64,000 nucleotides of DNA from Ligustrum vulgare (Eukaryota; Streptophyta; Magnoliopsida; Lamiales; Oleaceae). Made by a program: the position numbers and the translations under genes. Of this stretch, positions 49,563 to 61,829 are shown piece after piece. Below the pieces are notes generated by a model. It did no database searches. It worked only from the letters and a program-made list of their open reading frames with translations, and had not been told where the DNA came from. The stretch is taken from the NCBI GenBank assembly GCA_963555705.1, contig OY743169.1, forward strand, positions 8,432,014 through 8,496,013, read 5' to 3'. Within the stretch, counting starts at the first letter, position 1. Each line of letters starts with the position of its first letter.

Positions 49563-51227
49563 TGTAACGACCCAAAATTTTATAGAACTTGACCGGTCGT
49601 GCAAGCTTTATTTCCTTTATAGTTTATAATTTTATAAAGGATCTTGTTAGTTAAAAAAATCGAAGCAAACCATATGAATGAAATTTTTATCATTCAAACT
49701 CAATTTAAAATATATCATTGAGACTAATATAATACCAAACTCTATTTTAAAAGAAATCGGATCAGTTAGAGCATTTACGTATAGCATGTCCTACACTTGC
49801 CTGCTTGTAGAATTTGGAACAATTCACAAATTTGATTTAAATACTAGTCCTAATGAAAATACAATTGATAGAGACGGAACATTATTCTAATAATGTCTAC
49901 TAGAATGCACCATCATTGTCAAAAGAACTAGGTGTCAGGCTAAAGTTTAAAATTCTCCAAAGGGGATAGATACGTATCAATTCATGAAGTTGGTTAAAAC
50001 AATAAATGCGTAAATATCATACGTTCATGTAGAACAGCGTAGGAAACATTCTTCAATCCAAAATCAGAAACGGAACAAAAGAAATATCCGTAAATTAACA
50101 AAATGAAATACTACTGGTAATAAAGTTATTTAATAAAAATTACGCCAGATTTAATTATTGAAATCCTTAGATCCTGGCATCTCGACACCACTGCATCAAC
50201 CTCCAATCAACGATTCGTTCTAATCTGTAAAATAGTAGGGGTGAGTATATGGAATACTCAGTAGGACACGAAAATTATGGTGTTATCCCGAATAAAATAT
50301 CAAACGCATGTGCCAAGAATATCATACCGTCATCATATCTTTAGAAAACCGGTAAGAGCTCAATCATATCATATCTTTGGTACCGGATGGCCATAAATAT
50401 CATATCATATCATATCATTTACTTTCATAAGCATGATAAATTAACAACATGGAAAAATAATTTAAACAGGATAAAATCAACTGCACCTCGTTATCCTACC
50501 TTAAGTCTTTGAAAAACTTGATTTGCTGCTCACAAAATAAATTTTGTACTCCTTAAAACTGCTCAAGACTTGATAATATATTTCTTTCTTCGTAGACTAT
50601 GAAGATTTTGGATGAATTCTATTTGCGTTTGCAAATAAAAATATACTTAAAGAGATATATATACACGTGAAGGAAGAGTGGTGATACTTGAATAGGATTG
50701 TGTAAAATATCCTCACGTCTCTATCATCATGAAATATGAAATATCTTATAAAATATACTTGATGGGACACATCATAATGAAATGTGAAATATCTTATAAA
50801 ATATACTTGATGGGACACATCATCATGAAAGGAAGAGACCATTTCTATCCTACCTATCTAATCTAAAACCACTAAAATCCAAGAAACCTCATATTCTCTC
50901 TAAAATCTCAACGGCCATAACTTAACCATTATAACTCAAACACAAATAGTAAAATAACATTTATTGATAACTTCTTTAATCTTAAATAAATTAGGCTTCA
51001 TTAATCCGAATCAAACTTTCTCGAGCCTATCATACATGATTAATTACAAGCTATCCAACGAGCCCAATATTGATATATTTATCAATATCTCATAAAAACT
51101 TATATATATATGGGGTAAATTGAAGGAAATTTTGTATATTTACCACTTAGCCCCTAACCTTCAAAGCATGTATAATAGCATATAAAGAAAATAAATTTTG
51201 TTTTATGAAAATATTTGGGACCTTACA
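49563..51227 (-). repeat. 3' LTR of the gypsy element
   Basis: 1665 bp. It contains catatcatatcatat repeats and, near 50730-50825, a tandem pair of about 48-bp units (gaaatatcttataaaatat, then acttgatgggaca). Confidence 0.9.
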
Positions 51228-51271
51228 ATCTCCCTTACTTAAAATATTTTCGTCCTCGAAAATTACCTTGG

Positions 51272-54200
51272 CTAAACAAAGAGTTCCGGATGCTGGGATT
51301 TAAGCTCATCTTCCTTCTCCCAAGTAGCTTCGTTGACACCATGATTACTCCATTGAACTTTGACCAATGGAATCTCTCTGTTCCTCAAAATGTGCACCTT
51401 TCTATCTAAGATCTTTGTTGGAGCTTCATCATATGACAAGTCCTTTTGTACATCCAATGTCTGATAACTCACTACATGATTATGATCATGAACATACTTT
51501 CTGAGCATCGAAACATGGAATACATTATGCACTGCAGCTAATTCTGGCGGTAGGGCAAGTCGATAAGCCAAACCACCAATCCTTTCAAGAATTTCGAAAG
51601 GACCAATGAACCGCGGTCTCAACTTCCCTTTCTGTCCAAATCTCAATACACCCTTCATTGGTGCAACTTTCAAGAAGACTTTGTCCCCCACTTGAAATTC
51701 CAATTCCTTTCTTCTACCATCTGCGTAACTCTTCTGTCGATCTTGTGCTGTCTTTATTCTTGCTCTAATTTCATCAACTGCCTCTACTATTTGTTCAATG
51801 ATTTCTGGACCCAAAACTCTTTTCTCTCCAACCTCATCCCAATGGACAGGAGATCTGCACTTTCTACCATAAAGGGCTTCATATGGGGCCATACCTATAG
51901 TGGCCTGAAAGCTATTATTGTAAGCGAACTCCACTAACTGTAGATATGTCTCCCAATTACCTCCAAGATCCAAAACACATGACCTCAACATGTCTTCTAG
52001 AATCTGAATGGTTCTTTCTGACTGTCCATCCGTCTGAGGATGATAAGCAGTGCTAAACTTCAATTTCGTTCCCATAGCGCCTTGCAAACTCCTCCAAAAC
52101 TTTGATGTGAATCTTGGATCCCTATCAGAAATAATGGTAACTGGAACTCCATGTAATCTGACTATCTCTCTGACGTATAACTGTGCGAGCTGTTCCATAC
52201 TGAAATTGATTTTGATTGGTAGAAAATGGGCTGACTTTGTCAAACGGTCAACCACTACCCAAATAGCATTGTGACCTCTAACTGATCTTGGAAATCCAAT
52301 CACAAAGTTCATCGCTATGTGTTCCCATTTCCATTCTGGAATATCCAACGGTTTCAAAAGCCCTGATGGCCTTTGATGTTCTGCCTTGACCTGCTGACAG
52401 ACAAGACATTTTTCTACAAACAAACCAATCCCTCTCTTCATGTTCCTCCACCAGAATGTATCTCGTAGATCTCGATACATTTTTGTACCTCCTGGATGTG
52501 CAGCATACGGAGCAGAATGAGCTTCTTCCATTATCTCATTTCTTATATTTTCATCCTTAGGTACACACAACCTTCCTTTAAAAGTCAGTGCATTATCTGC
52601 AGATATTTCAAATCCACTTCGTTTTCCTGTACCAACCTCAGTCTTAATCTTTTGCAAAAAAAGGTCCATATTCTGTGCTTCCTTGATTCGATCCCTCAGT
52701 GTGGGTCGAATCATTAAAGATTCTATTCTTGCTGAAGTCTGTGTCGGTGGTATGATGACTTCTAACCTCAATTTCTCAAAGTCTTCTATCAAGTGTTCTT
52801 GTACTGTGGGTAAAACAGCTAAATGTGATCCTGTCTTCCTGCTTAAGGCATCTGCAACTACGTTAGCCTTACTCGGGTGGTAAAGGATTGTACAATCGTA
52901 ATCCTTTACTAATTCAAACCACCTCCTTTGTCTCATATTCAATTCCTTCTGTGTGAAGAAATATTTGAGACTTTTATGGTCAGTGTAGATTTCACACTTC
53001 CCACCATAAAGATAATGACGCCATATTTTTAAAGCGTGAACTACAGCTGCAAGCTCTAAGTCATGCGTTGGATAGTTCTGTTCATACTGCTTCAACTGTC
53101 TCGAGGCATATGCAATGACCTTTCCATGTTGCATCAACACACAACCTAAGCCCTGTTTAGAAGCATCACTATAAATGACAAACCCATCTGAACCTTCAGG
53201 TACTGTCAAAACAGGAGCTGAGACCAATCTCTGCTTAAGTTCCTGAAAACATTTTTCACATTTTTCTGTCCATTGGAACTTCACACCCTTTCTAGTCAAC
53301 TGAGTCATCGGTCCTGAAATCTTTGAGAAACCCTCAATAAATCTCCTATAATAGCCAGCCAGTCCCAAGAAACTACGAACTTCACCTACACTGGTTGGTC
53401 TAGGCCAATATGTTACTGCGTCTACTTTAACCGGATCTACTTCAATCCCGTGGGCCGTAACCACATGACCAAGAAAACCAACGCGATCAAGCCAAAATTC
53501 GCACTTCTTGAATTTCGCATATAATTTCTCCTTCCTTAAAGTTTCCAAAACTATACTGAGTTGTTTCTTGTGTTGCTCCTTATTCTTTGAGTACACAAGT
53601 ATGTCGTCAATAAACACTATGACAAATTGGTCCAGGTACTGATGGAACACTCGATTCATAAGGTCCATAAATACAGTTGGAGCATTGGTCAAACCAAAAG
53701 GCATGACGGTGAACTCATAGTGTCCATAACGAGTCCTGAAAGCAGTCTTTAGTATGTCACTTGCCTTGATTTTCAATTGATGATACCCCGACCTCAAGTC
53801 AATCTTCGAAAACACTGTTGCACCTCTTAGCTGGTCGAATAAGTCTTCTATCCTTGGTAGCGGGTATCTATTTTTGATAGTCAAACGATTTAACTCTCGA
53901 TAGTCAATGCACATTCTCGTACTCCCATCTTTCTTCTTTACAAAAAGTACTGGAGCACCCCAAGGTGATACACTTGGTCGAATGAAACCCTTTTCCAACA
54001 ACTCTTCCAATTGTAATTTTAATTCTTGAAGTTCTTTTGGTGCCATTCTGTATGGGGCCTTAGAGGCTGGTGCTGCTCCGGGAACCAAGTCAATAGTAAA
54101 TTCCACCTGTCTATTTTGTGGAATGCCAGGGAGATCTTCCGGAAATACATCTGAGTAGTCCCGCACAATGTTAATATCATGTATGGTCATTTCTGAATGT

Positions 54201-54730
54201 TTAGACCCAATGACATTAACTAGGAATCCTTGACATGACTCCTTCCTCAACATTTTCTCTGCTTGTAAAGCCGATACAAGATGAGGTAGAGACTTATACT
54301 TTGTCCCAAAGAAACGAAATTCTTCCCCTCCAGGCTGCTGAAATAATACTTCTTTCTCACGACATCGGATGGTTGCATGATTTAGTCCCAACCAGTCCAT
54401 GCCTAATATAACATCAAAGTCCTTCATCTCCAAAAGATATAAATCAGCCTCTAATATTTTCCCGTCAATCTCTAATTTCAAAGCTTTAGTCATCTGATTT
54501 GTGCAAAGGGTTATTCCTGAGGGGATACTAACCTCTAATTCAATACCCGTTTCAACACAAGTAAAGTTAGACCTAGCGACGAAGGATGCAGATATAAAAG
54601 AATTTGTAGCCCCAGAGTCAAAAAGTACATAAGCAGGTACATCAGATAATAATAGCATGCCTGTGTTCATAACTATAGAATTAGACTTGGGGAAATTAAC
54701 GCCATTTAAAGAACATAAATAGGTACTCAA
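51272..54730 (-). CDS. Gypsy pol polyprotein (PR-RT-RH-INT-chromodomain)
   Basis: An open frame of about 1152 residues. Protease DSGAT at 38-42, reverse transcriptase with FIDD at 373-376, RNase H, an integrase HHCC region (ending [12 protein letters not shown]), the D,D,E core ([22 protein letters not shown]) and a C-terminal chromodomain-like segment ([17 protein letters not shown]). The order RT-RH-INT defines Ty3/gypsy, and the chromodomain places it in the chromoviruses, probably Tekay. There is no ATG at its start: the frame opens after a TAA, overlaps gag by 35 nt and lies one base ahead. It would need a +1 frameshift, or a single indel has split an originally continuous frame. No internal stops. 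Confidence 0.92.
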   Translation of the reverse strand: MSTYLCSLNGVNFPKSNSIVMNTGMLLLSDVPAYVLFDSGATNSFISASFVARSNFTCVETGIELEVSIPSGITLCTNQMTKALKLEIDGKILEADLYLLEMKDFDVILGMDWLGLNHATIRCREKEVLFQQPGGEEFRFFGTKYKSLPHLVSALQAEKMLRKESCQGFLVNVIGSKHSEMTIHDINIVRDYSDVFPEDLPGIPQNRQVEFTIDLVPGAAPASKAPYRMAPKELQELKLQLEELLEKGFIRPSVSPWGAPVLFVKKKDGSTRMCIDYRELNRLTIKNRYPLPRIEDLFDQLRGATVFSKIDLRSGYHQLKIKASDILKTAFRTRYGHYEFTVMPFGLTNAPTVFMDLMNRVFHQYLDQFVIVFIDDILVYSKNKEQHKKQLSIVLETLRKEKLYAKFKKCEFWLDRVGFLGHVVTAHGIEVDPVKVDAVTYWPRPTSVGEVRSFLGLAGYYRRFIEGFSKISGPMTQLTRKGVKFQWTEKCEKCFQELKQRLVSAPVLTVPEGSDGFVIYSDASKQGLGCVLMQHGKVIAYASRQLKQYEQNYPTHDLELAAVVHALKIWRHYLYGGKCEIYTDHKSLKYFFTQKELNMRQRRWFELVKDYDCTILYHPSKANVVADALSRKTGSHLAVLPTVQEHLIEDFEKLRLEVIIPPTQTSARIESLMIRPTLRDRIKEAQNMDLFLQKIKTEVGTGKRSGFEISADNALTFKGRLCVPKDENIRNEIMEEAHSAPYAAHPGGTKMYRDLRDTFWWRNMKRGIGLFVEKCLVCQQVKAEHQRPSGLLKPLDIPEWKWEHIAMNFVIGFPRSVRGHNAIWVVVDRLTKSAHFLPIKINFSMEQLAQLYVREIVRLHGVPVTIISDRDPRFTSKFWRSLQGAMGTKLKFSTAYHPQTDGQSERTIQILEDMLRSCVLDLGGNWETYLQLVEFAYNNSFQATIGMAPYEALYGRKCRSPVHWDEVGEKRVLGPEIIEQIVEAVDEIRARIKTAQDRQKSYADGRRKELEFQVGDKVFLKVAPMKGVLRFGQKGKLRPRFIGPFEILERIGGLAYRLALPPELAAVHNVFHVSMLRKYVHDHNHVVSYQTLDVQKDLSYDEAPTKILDRKVHILRNREIPLVKVQWSNHGVNEATWEKEDELKSQHPELFV

Positions 54731-55748
54731 TTAAAATACCTGCTATTACGTTCGGATCCTGTTCTGCCTCATGTTGATTTAGTGCAAAAACTCGGGCCTT
54801 TCCTTTCTTGTTATTATCCTGATCTTCATCCCTCTTCTTCGGAGGCTCCATACAGTTATACGCAATGTGTCCCGGTTTACCACACCGAAAACAAATGTTT
54901 TTCCCAAATAAACATTCACCCTTGTGGACTTTATCACACTTAGGACAAGGTGTAATATTCCCACTCATCCCACCAGTATGAACTCCTGTGTTGGGTCTTT
55001 TGTTTTGCCAATTGCGTTTGTCCTTGCCGTGGTTGTTCCACTTTCTTTTTCCTCCCGATTCCTTGCTCTGTTGGGCATACTGTTCGAATGTAGTCCTCTG
55101 ATATGAAATAGCATGGGCCCTTTCCAACATTTCACGATATGAAGTAAAACGATGGGACATGATGATCATGCCAATCTCCGGGCGTAATCCATTTTCAAAC
55201 CTCCTGATCTTCTTAACTTCTGTGTCCACCAGGTGCGGAGCATACCTTGAGAGCTGATCAAACTGCCTCTCGTAATCAGTAAGCGACATGTTTCCTTGCC
55301 TGAGTTGCAAAAATTCCGATTCTTTGAAGTCCCTCAGGGCTTGAGGAAAATATTTTGACAGCACGTCATCCTTAAACTGCTCCCAAGTCAAGTTATGTTG
55401 TTCCTGTTCAGTCCTAGTACGCGAGATAGACTCCCACCAGTGACTAGCTGCTCCAACAAACATGAATTCTGCGCATAGTACCTTCTGTGCATCCGAACAA
55501 GCAATGTGTCGAAATATGCGCTCCAGGCTCCTTATCCACTCCTCAACAACCAATGGATCAGAACCACCGTCAAAAGTAGGGGGCTTGTACCTTCGAAACT
55601 GCTCAACCACTGAGACAACTCCAGGAACAGTCTGAGGTGCATTCTGTTGGGGCGGTGGATTTTGTGGTGGTGGTGGATTCTGCCTACTCAACTCTTGTAC
55701 CGCTTGCAATAAATCACGCATCAAATTCGTGTGGGTAGGGGGAGCCAT
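54696..55748 (-). CDS. Gypsy gag
   Basis: ATG at 55748, 350 residues: a Gln/Pro-rich N-terminus, Retrotrans_gag core ([16 protein letters not shown], then SHWWESI), and the CCHC knuckle [14 protein letters not shown] preceded by a second Cys/His pattern ([12 protein letters not shown]). It forms the particle that packages element RNA. The last residues ([10 protein letters not shown]) look like read-through of the pol region in the wrong frame, which supports a frame slip near 54730. Confidence 0.9.
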   Translation of the reverse strand: MAPPTHTNLMRDLLQAVQELSRQNPPPPQNPPPQQNAPQTVPGVVSVVEQFRRYKPPTFDGGSDPLVVEEWIRSLERIFRHIACSDAQKVLCAEFMFVGAASHWWESISRTRTEQEQHNLTWEQFKDDVLSKYFPQALRDFKESEFLQLRQGNMSLTDYERQFDQLSRYAPHLVDTEVKKIRRFENGLRPEIGMIIMSHRFTSYREMLERAHAISYQRTTFEQYAQQSKESGGKRKWNNHGKDKRNWQNKRPNTGVHTGGMSGNITPCPKCDKVHKGECLFGKNICFRCGKPGHIAYNCMEPPKKRDEDQDNNKKGKARVFALNQHEAEQDPNVIAGILIEYLFMFFKWR

Positions 55749-56393
55749 TTCCTAGAATTTAGTAGCTCATCATATCGAAACCTAATATGTTATGCTTACA
55801 CTCTTATAATTATGTCACATCCTATTTCATGCTTGCCTATACACATATTTAAAATCATGGATAACATGCTTCACTTGAAATATAAGACTTAAACGTGTAG
55901 ATAAAACTTACATATCATATAATTTAGACAATAAGAAAACTTTCAAAAATTTGAGCAATAGGTTGAATTAAACATATCTTTTCTTACCCCTTTACGTACC
56001 TTATGATCGCGAATGATGGTCGATTGGTGGTCGTTGAGTGCCAAGGATCATATATTTATCTTACTCCTCTATTCTTCCAAAATATATAATGCATATGTAT
56101 AACATCACATATTAAATATCCTTCAATTTGAAGAATAAAATTGCATTTCTAATTCACACTTCAGTTTCACATATAATCAAATAAAATTTAATCGAAACCC
56201 ATAACATACAATATTCACTTATTTAAGGTAAATAAAAAAAAATTAATGCATAAACCATTAAAATCAAATTGTGAATTTTTTTTTTTTATAAATCCACTGT
56301 TCACGACGTGAACAGTGACACGTACTGTTCACCGTGAACAGTGACGTAACTTTTTTTTTTTTTTGCATAGGTCTACAGAAAAATTAACCTTGT

Positions 56394-56405
56394 GCTCTGA
56401 TACCA
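56394..56405 (-). other. Gypsy primer-binding site
   Basis: Minus strand TGGTATCAGAGC beside the 5' LTR (three bases apart). Just upstream, 56280-56360 holds ccactgttcacgacgtgaacagtgacacg, a strong inverted repeat in the leader. Confidence 0.85.
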
Positions 56406-56408
56406 AAC

Positions 56409-58075
56409 TGTAACGACCCAAAATTTTATAGAACTTGACCGGTCGTGCAAGCTTTATTTCCTTTATAGTTTATAATTTTATAAAGGATCTTGTTAGTTAA
56501 AAAAATCGAAGCAAACCATATGAATGAAATTTTTATCATTCAAACTCAATTTAAAATATATCATTGAGACTAATATAATACCAAACTCTATTTTAAAAGA
56601 AATCGGATCAGTTAGAGCATTTACGTATAGCATGTCCTACACTTGCCTGCTTGTAGAATTTGGAACAATTCACAAATTTGATTTAAATACTAGTCCTAAT
56701 GAAAATACAATTGATAGAGACGGAACATTATTCTAATAATGTCTACTAGAATGCACCATCATTGTCAAAAGAACTAGGTGTCAGGCTAAAGTTTAAAATT
56801 CTCCATAGGGGATAGATACGTATCAATTCATGAAGTTGGTCAAAACAATAAATGCGTAAATATCATACGTTCATGTAGAACAGCGTAGGAAACATTCTTC
56901 AATCCAAAATCAGAAACGGAACAAAAGAAATATCCATAAATTAACAAAATGAAATACTACTGGTAATAAAGTTATTTAATAAAAATTACGCCAGATTTAA
57001 TTATTGAAATCCTTAGATCCTGGCATCTCGACACCACTGCATCAACCTCCAATCAACGATTCGTTCTAATCTGTAAAATAGTAGGGGGGAGTATATGGAA
57101 TACTCAGTAGGACACGAAAATTATGGTGCTATCCCGAATAAAATATCAAACGCATGTGCCAAGAATATCATACCGTCATCATATCTTTAGAAAACCGGTA
57201 AGAGCTCAATCATATCATATCTTTGGTACCGGATGACCATAAACATCATATCATATCATATCATTTACTTTCATAAGCATGATAAATTAACAACATGGAA
57301 AAATAATTTAAACAGGATAAAATCAACTGCACCTCGTTATCCTACCTTAAGTCTTTGAAAAACTTGATTTGCTGCTCACAAAATAAATTTTGTACTCCTT
57401 AAAACTGCTCAAGACTTGATAATATATTTCTTTCTTCGTAGATTATGAAGATTTTGGATGAATTCTATTTGCGTTTGCAAATAAAAATATACTTAAAGAG
57501 ATATATATACACGTGAAGGAAGAGTGGTGATACTTGAATAGGATTGTGTAAAATATCCTCACGTCTCTATCATCATGAAATATGAAATATCTTATAAAAT
57601 ATACTTGATGGGACACATCATAATGAAATGTGAAATATCTTATAAAATATACTTGATGGGACACATCATCATGAAAGGAAGAGACCATTTCTATCCTACC
57701 TATATAATCTAAAACCACTAAAATCCAAGAAACCTCATATTCTCTCTAAAATCTCAACGGCCATAACTTAACCATTATAACTCAAACACAAATAGTAAAA
57801 TAACATTTATTGATAACTTCCTTAATCTTAAATAAATTAGGCTTCATTAATCCGAATCAAACTTTCTCGAGCCTATCATACATGATTAATTACAAGCTAT
57901 CCAACGAGCCTAATATTGATATATTTATCAATATCTCATAAAAACTTATATATATATATGGGGTAAATTGAAAGAAATTTTGTATATTTACCACTTAGCC
58001 CCTAACCTTCAAAGCATGTATAATAGCATATAAAGAAAATAAATTTTGCTTTATGAAAATATTTGGGACCTTACA
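56409..58075 (-). repeat. 5' LTR of the gypsy element
   Basis: 1667 bp, same termini as the other LTR, followed by the tttac duplication and the rest of the Helitron tandem unit. Confidence 0.9.
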
Positions 58076-58785
58076 TTTACAGTGTGAAAGCAAATAAAAG
58101 TTGAGTGTGAAAATAAATGAAATACATAATATATAATATTGTATAAAAAAAATCACAAAAAGTTGTGTCAAATTGGCGGGAGGAGTCGATATTAGATTTG
58201 TATGACAGAACGAAATTATTCATCCATAAGATTGATACCAATAAAATATCACAATTATTGAAAAAAATTAATTACGTATTAAATGTAACTTTCTATAAAA
58301 ATACTAATTAAGTTAATAGAATGCAATACAAAGGAGCTCAAATTTTTAAATGTACTAAATAATTAAAAAAATAAGATTATTTATAAAAAGTTTTATACAA
58401 TAAGATTTATTTAGTATTAGATGCGTGATACAACTTCGATATAATTTTGAACTGAAAATTTTGCATTGAATTTGTATGACTGCACACAAATACTTATTTG
58501 TAAAATTAAAAACATTAAAAGATAAAAAAAAAAATTATGGAAAGAGAGGTTTAAACACAAATAATCAAATATAAATAAGTAAAAAAAAATCTCCATAAAA
58601 ATATTTAAGTGGAAGTAGCAGTGTGAATACAATAAAAGTTGAGTTTTGGTCTTTACAGTGTGAAAGCAATAAAAGTTGAGTGTGAAAATAAATGAAATAT
58701 ATAATATATAATATTGTATTAAAAAAAATCACAAAAAATTGTGTCAAATTGGCGGGAAATTCTCCTCCTTTAATATTAAGTAAGA

Positions 58786-59589
58786 TTGTTGTTTTTTTGA
58801 CTTTCCAAAGACAATTGTAAAGCAGGAATAGAAATGAAATTTGAAGAGTTAAATAACTGTTGTAATTGATTGGACACGGGTTCAGTTAATCTGTGGCAGA
58901 ATATTTATATTCATGTGGGTCCCACAGGAAAAAAACTCGCGAAATTTTCAATTTTTTCCACTACCAAATAAGCTATTTGTGTATAAACTATCACACGTTT
59001 GCTCAAAGATTTTCAACCATGCTACAGGAAAATAACGGTGAATCGAAAGTTACACATCTGCATACATGACAATCATTCACTATTTTATCCATTCTATCAA
59101 TTTCAAAATTAACCACCCACAAAATTTGATTGCAACATTCGGTGTAAGAATTCTTTTCCTCTAGCTTTTTTCAAAGATTTTTCACCTCATTTTTTACTTT
59201 TCAAAAAGATAGATCAACGAAATGTTGATACGTCGTTATTTATAAATAATTTTTTATAAACTATTTACCAAACAATCTTCTAAAAGTTTTTTATATACAC
59301 AATTTTATTTTTATTTTTGGCCCCTCACATGGAAATTGGCTCGGTCTCTACTTGGTAAATTATTTATAAACAAAATATTTTCTTAAATCACTTTTTAAAC
59401 AGACACTTTTACTCAAAATATTTTTAACCATACATTTTATCTCAAAAACATCACATTATTTGTTTGTAATTTTTTTTTACCAAATAGAGCTTGATCTATA
59501 AAAATCTCATGTCTCTCTCTTCGTGTCTTTCTGTTTTTTATAATCATGAATAATTTTTCATAATTCCAGCAACCTACCTTCCAACTTCA
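58786..59589 (+). repeat. Block B', last part: upstream region of P450 copy 3
   Basis: Matches 21212-22011 closely. The TATA box (ctataaaaat) is at 59496-59505, 85-94 bp before the ATG. No other gene. Confidence 0.8.
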
Positions 59590-59878
59590 ATGGAGATCCA
59601 GCTCTCATTTTTCTTTGCCACTTTTTTGTTCTTCCTTTTCATTTTAGCTAAACATTACTATAATAAATCCAGGACTCATCAGAAACTGCCTCCAGGCCTA
59701 TGGAAACTGCCGTTCGTTGGGAATTTGCACCAGCTGGTTGGTTCACTACCCCATCGATCTCTCAAAAAGTTAGCAGAAAAATATGGGCCTATTATGCACC
59801 TTCAGGTTGGGGAACTTGAGATAATCGTAGTGTCGTCTGCTCGAATTGCAGAAGAAACGCTGAAAACAAATGGCCTTA
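59590..59878 (+). pseudogene. CYP71D-like cytochrome P450, copy 3 (first 96 codons)
   Basis: The ATG at 59590 opens the same N-terminus as copy 2: membrane anchor, linker, hinge and the KYGPIMHL and VVSSARIAEETLKTNGL segments. The hinge has PPGL in place of PPGP, which would weaken the proline hinge needed for correct folding. Similarity ends after the codons for NGL at 59878. AT-rich sequence then carries the frame to a stop at 59908-59910. No catalytic region remains. Promoter sequence is conserved with copy 2, so a short transcript could be made. It lies at the end of block B', matching copy 2 at the end of block B. Confidence 0.85.
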
Positions 59879-60358
59879 CTTTCAATTTCATTATTATACA
59901 TATTAAATAAAATATAATTTTGATTTCAAAAAAAAAATTGTACACGTAACAAATTATTCGTGTACAATTTTAACTCCACCTACTAAAATATTCAATTATT
60001 CAAATAAGACTATTTAGTCCGGAAAAAAGGAGGAGGGTTTAATTTTATTTTTTAACCTTTTAAATTTTAATTTATTTACTTCATTTTAGTTTTTGTCTTT
60101 TCAAAATATAATTTGATATTTGATTATTTGAACAAGTTTTTATTTACGTTATAACTTATAAATTATAATTAATCATTTCGACTTTAAATTTAATTCACTA
60201 ATAATAACTAACAAACATTGTTTTTTTTTTTTTTTTTTTTTACTTATTAAGTTATTAATAATTTATTTAATAAATAACTTATTACTTATTAATATTACAC
60301 TTATATTTATACTTATTAATGCTACAGCCATCTGTCCCATTTGATTTTCCAAATTTTT
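59879..60358. other. AT-rich sequence that truncates P450 copy 3
   Basis: No gene. It contains an inverted repeat, attgtacacg and cgtgtacaat with a 12-bp loop, at about 59938-59970 and a T run at 60220-60241. It abuts gypsy gag sequence at about 60359. Confidence 0.5.
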
Positions 60359-60371
60359 TTATAGATGCCTG

Positions 60372-61652
60372 TTAGTTTTGAAAAACTTGTTCAGTCTTTG
60401 CCATGTACTGTGCGAACATGTCTTCCAACGATGGCTTCTTTGGTTGCTGTTGTTGTTGAGGTTGAAAACCTGGTGGTTTTGTTTGAAAATTTCCTTTATG
60501 ACTTTGACTTTGATTCTTAGACCAAGAGAAATTTGGATGATTTCTCCACCCTGTATTATAGGTATTGGAATAGGGGTTATTTTGATACTTCTGAAAATTC
60601 TGGGCATAGTTGATATTCTCACATTGCATTCAATGCGTTGAGGCTAAAGGACAGCTAGCTGTAACATGATCTGCCCCGCATCCTTCAAAAACTGGTGTTG
60701 GTTGTTGCACCATGTTCACAGGTCGAGTTAAATTGTCCAGCTTTTTTGAAATCACTTCCATTTGGGCTGCCAATTGCGTCACTGCATCGATATTGTGGAC
60801 ACCAGATACTTTTCTTGGAATTTCCCTTTCAGTAGGCCACATCATCTGGTTCTCCGCAATTCTCTCATATAGTTCATGTGCTCGGTCAATATCTAATCTC
60901 ATTACTGATCCCCCTTCCGAAGCATCAAGCATATTGCGGTATTCAGGATGCAATCCTAAATAAAAGATGTAAACCTGAGCATTTTTTGGTATGTCCAAAT
61001 TTGGACACTTTCTAAAATAGTCCTTGAATCTCTTCCATGCCTCAGGGTAACTCTCAAGGTCTCGTTGTTTGAAAGTGCGAACTTCATTTCTGATTTGGAG
61101 AACTCGAGATGGAGGGAAAAATTTCATGGTGAATTTTTGCACCATATCATTCCAAGATACAATGCTTCCATGAGCTAATGAGCGTAGCCATTCCCTAGCA
61201 TTATCTTTTAAAGTATGGGGAAACAAACGCATTCGAAAAGCGTCTGCTGACATCCCTTCGTAACTGATTACATCGCATAGCATTAAAAAGGCTTGAATGT
61301 GCTCATGCGGATTTTCAGTCGCCTTACCAAAGAACTTGATGTCTTGATGATTTTGAAATAAGTTTATGACATAAGGTCTAAGGTGGTAATTTTCCTGCCC
61401 GAATGGTGGATAAACAATAGTTTGTTGTACAGGGGCGGGCACGGGATTTACATAATCCCCAACCAGCGCTTGAGCATTATCGTGAACTGCTCTTAGTTGA
61501 ATTTGCACTTCTTGCTCATGAGGAGTAAGTGGCAATTGATTTTGATTATTTGCCATATCCATGTTTTCTCTCTGTTCTTTTCTACGTTGTCTAAAGGTTC
61601 TCTCTATTTCAGGATCTATTGGTAATAGTTCAGGTTCGTTAAAACCTAGCAT
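60372..61652 (-). pseudogene. Ty3/gypsy (Athila/Tat-type) gag fragment
   Basis: Minus-strand gag with a Retrotrans_gag core (AREWLRSLAHGSIVSWNDM, then FPPSRVLQIRNE) and a decayed C-terminal knuckle (CGADHVTASCPLA). One in-frame TGA at about 60630 interrupts it; the frame continues at once (MQCENINYAQNF) through a Gln/Asn-rich tail to 60372. No LTR or pol follows on this strand. It is a fragment next to the end of P450 copy 3. Confidence 0.75.
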
Positions 61653-61829
61653 ATACTACTCAATGACCAATGTGAAGAGAAAAATAAGGAATTATGAATA
61701 ACCAAAACAAAGTAAAAATAAAAATAAAAATAATGAAAACTAAAAACTAAAAATCAAAATTTAATTGAATTAAAGGTAAACTAATAATTATACTAAATCC
61801 GTTATTCCCCTGCAACGGAGAATGAAACT
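61653..61829. other. Junction between opposed retrotransposon fragments
   Basis: AT-rich, with repeated aataaaaataaaaat. The strand of retrotransposon coding sequence switches here from minus (gag) to plus (protease). Confidence 0.5.

Larger units (their letters stand above)
49563..58075 (-). mobile_element. Complete Ty3/gypsy chromovirus (Tekay-like)
   Basis: 8513 bp, with LTRs of 1665 and 1667 bp (TGTAACGACCC...CCTTACA on the plus strand) and target duplication tttac (49558-49562 and 58076-58080). It has an initiator Met primer-binding site, a purine tract (AAGTAAGGGAGAT) by the 3' LTR, and gag and pol frames. About 13 substitutions and one 2-bp indel separate the LTRs by eye, so it is young but older than the copia element. 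It sits in a tandem unit of the Helitron. Confidence 0.92.
46656..58785 (-). mobile_element. Helitron with helicase remnant, carrying a nested gypsy element
   Basis: Read on the minus strand the 5' end is TCTTACTTAATATTAAAGG at 58785 followed by AATTTCCCGCC. The 3' end is a slightly imperfect hairpin around TGCATCGCACGGG and CTAG at 46656-46659. Block B at 21202-21212 gives the empty site, actacaaa then ttttt. Without the nested gypsy element the Helitron is about 3.6 kb. It keeps the C-terminal piece of a Rep-helicase and four tandem units of about 570-620 bp next to its 5' end. It entered after the A/B duplication. Confidence 0.75.

Noticed and set aside
49678..49890. 70-residue frame repeated at 56524-56736
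   Set aside because: It is inside the two gypsy LTRs and has no domain.
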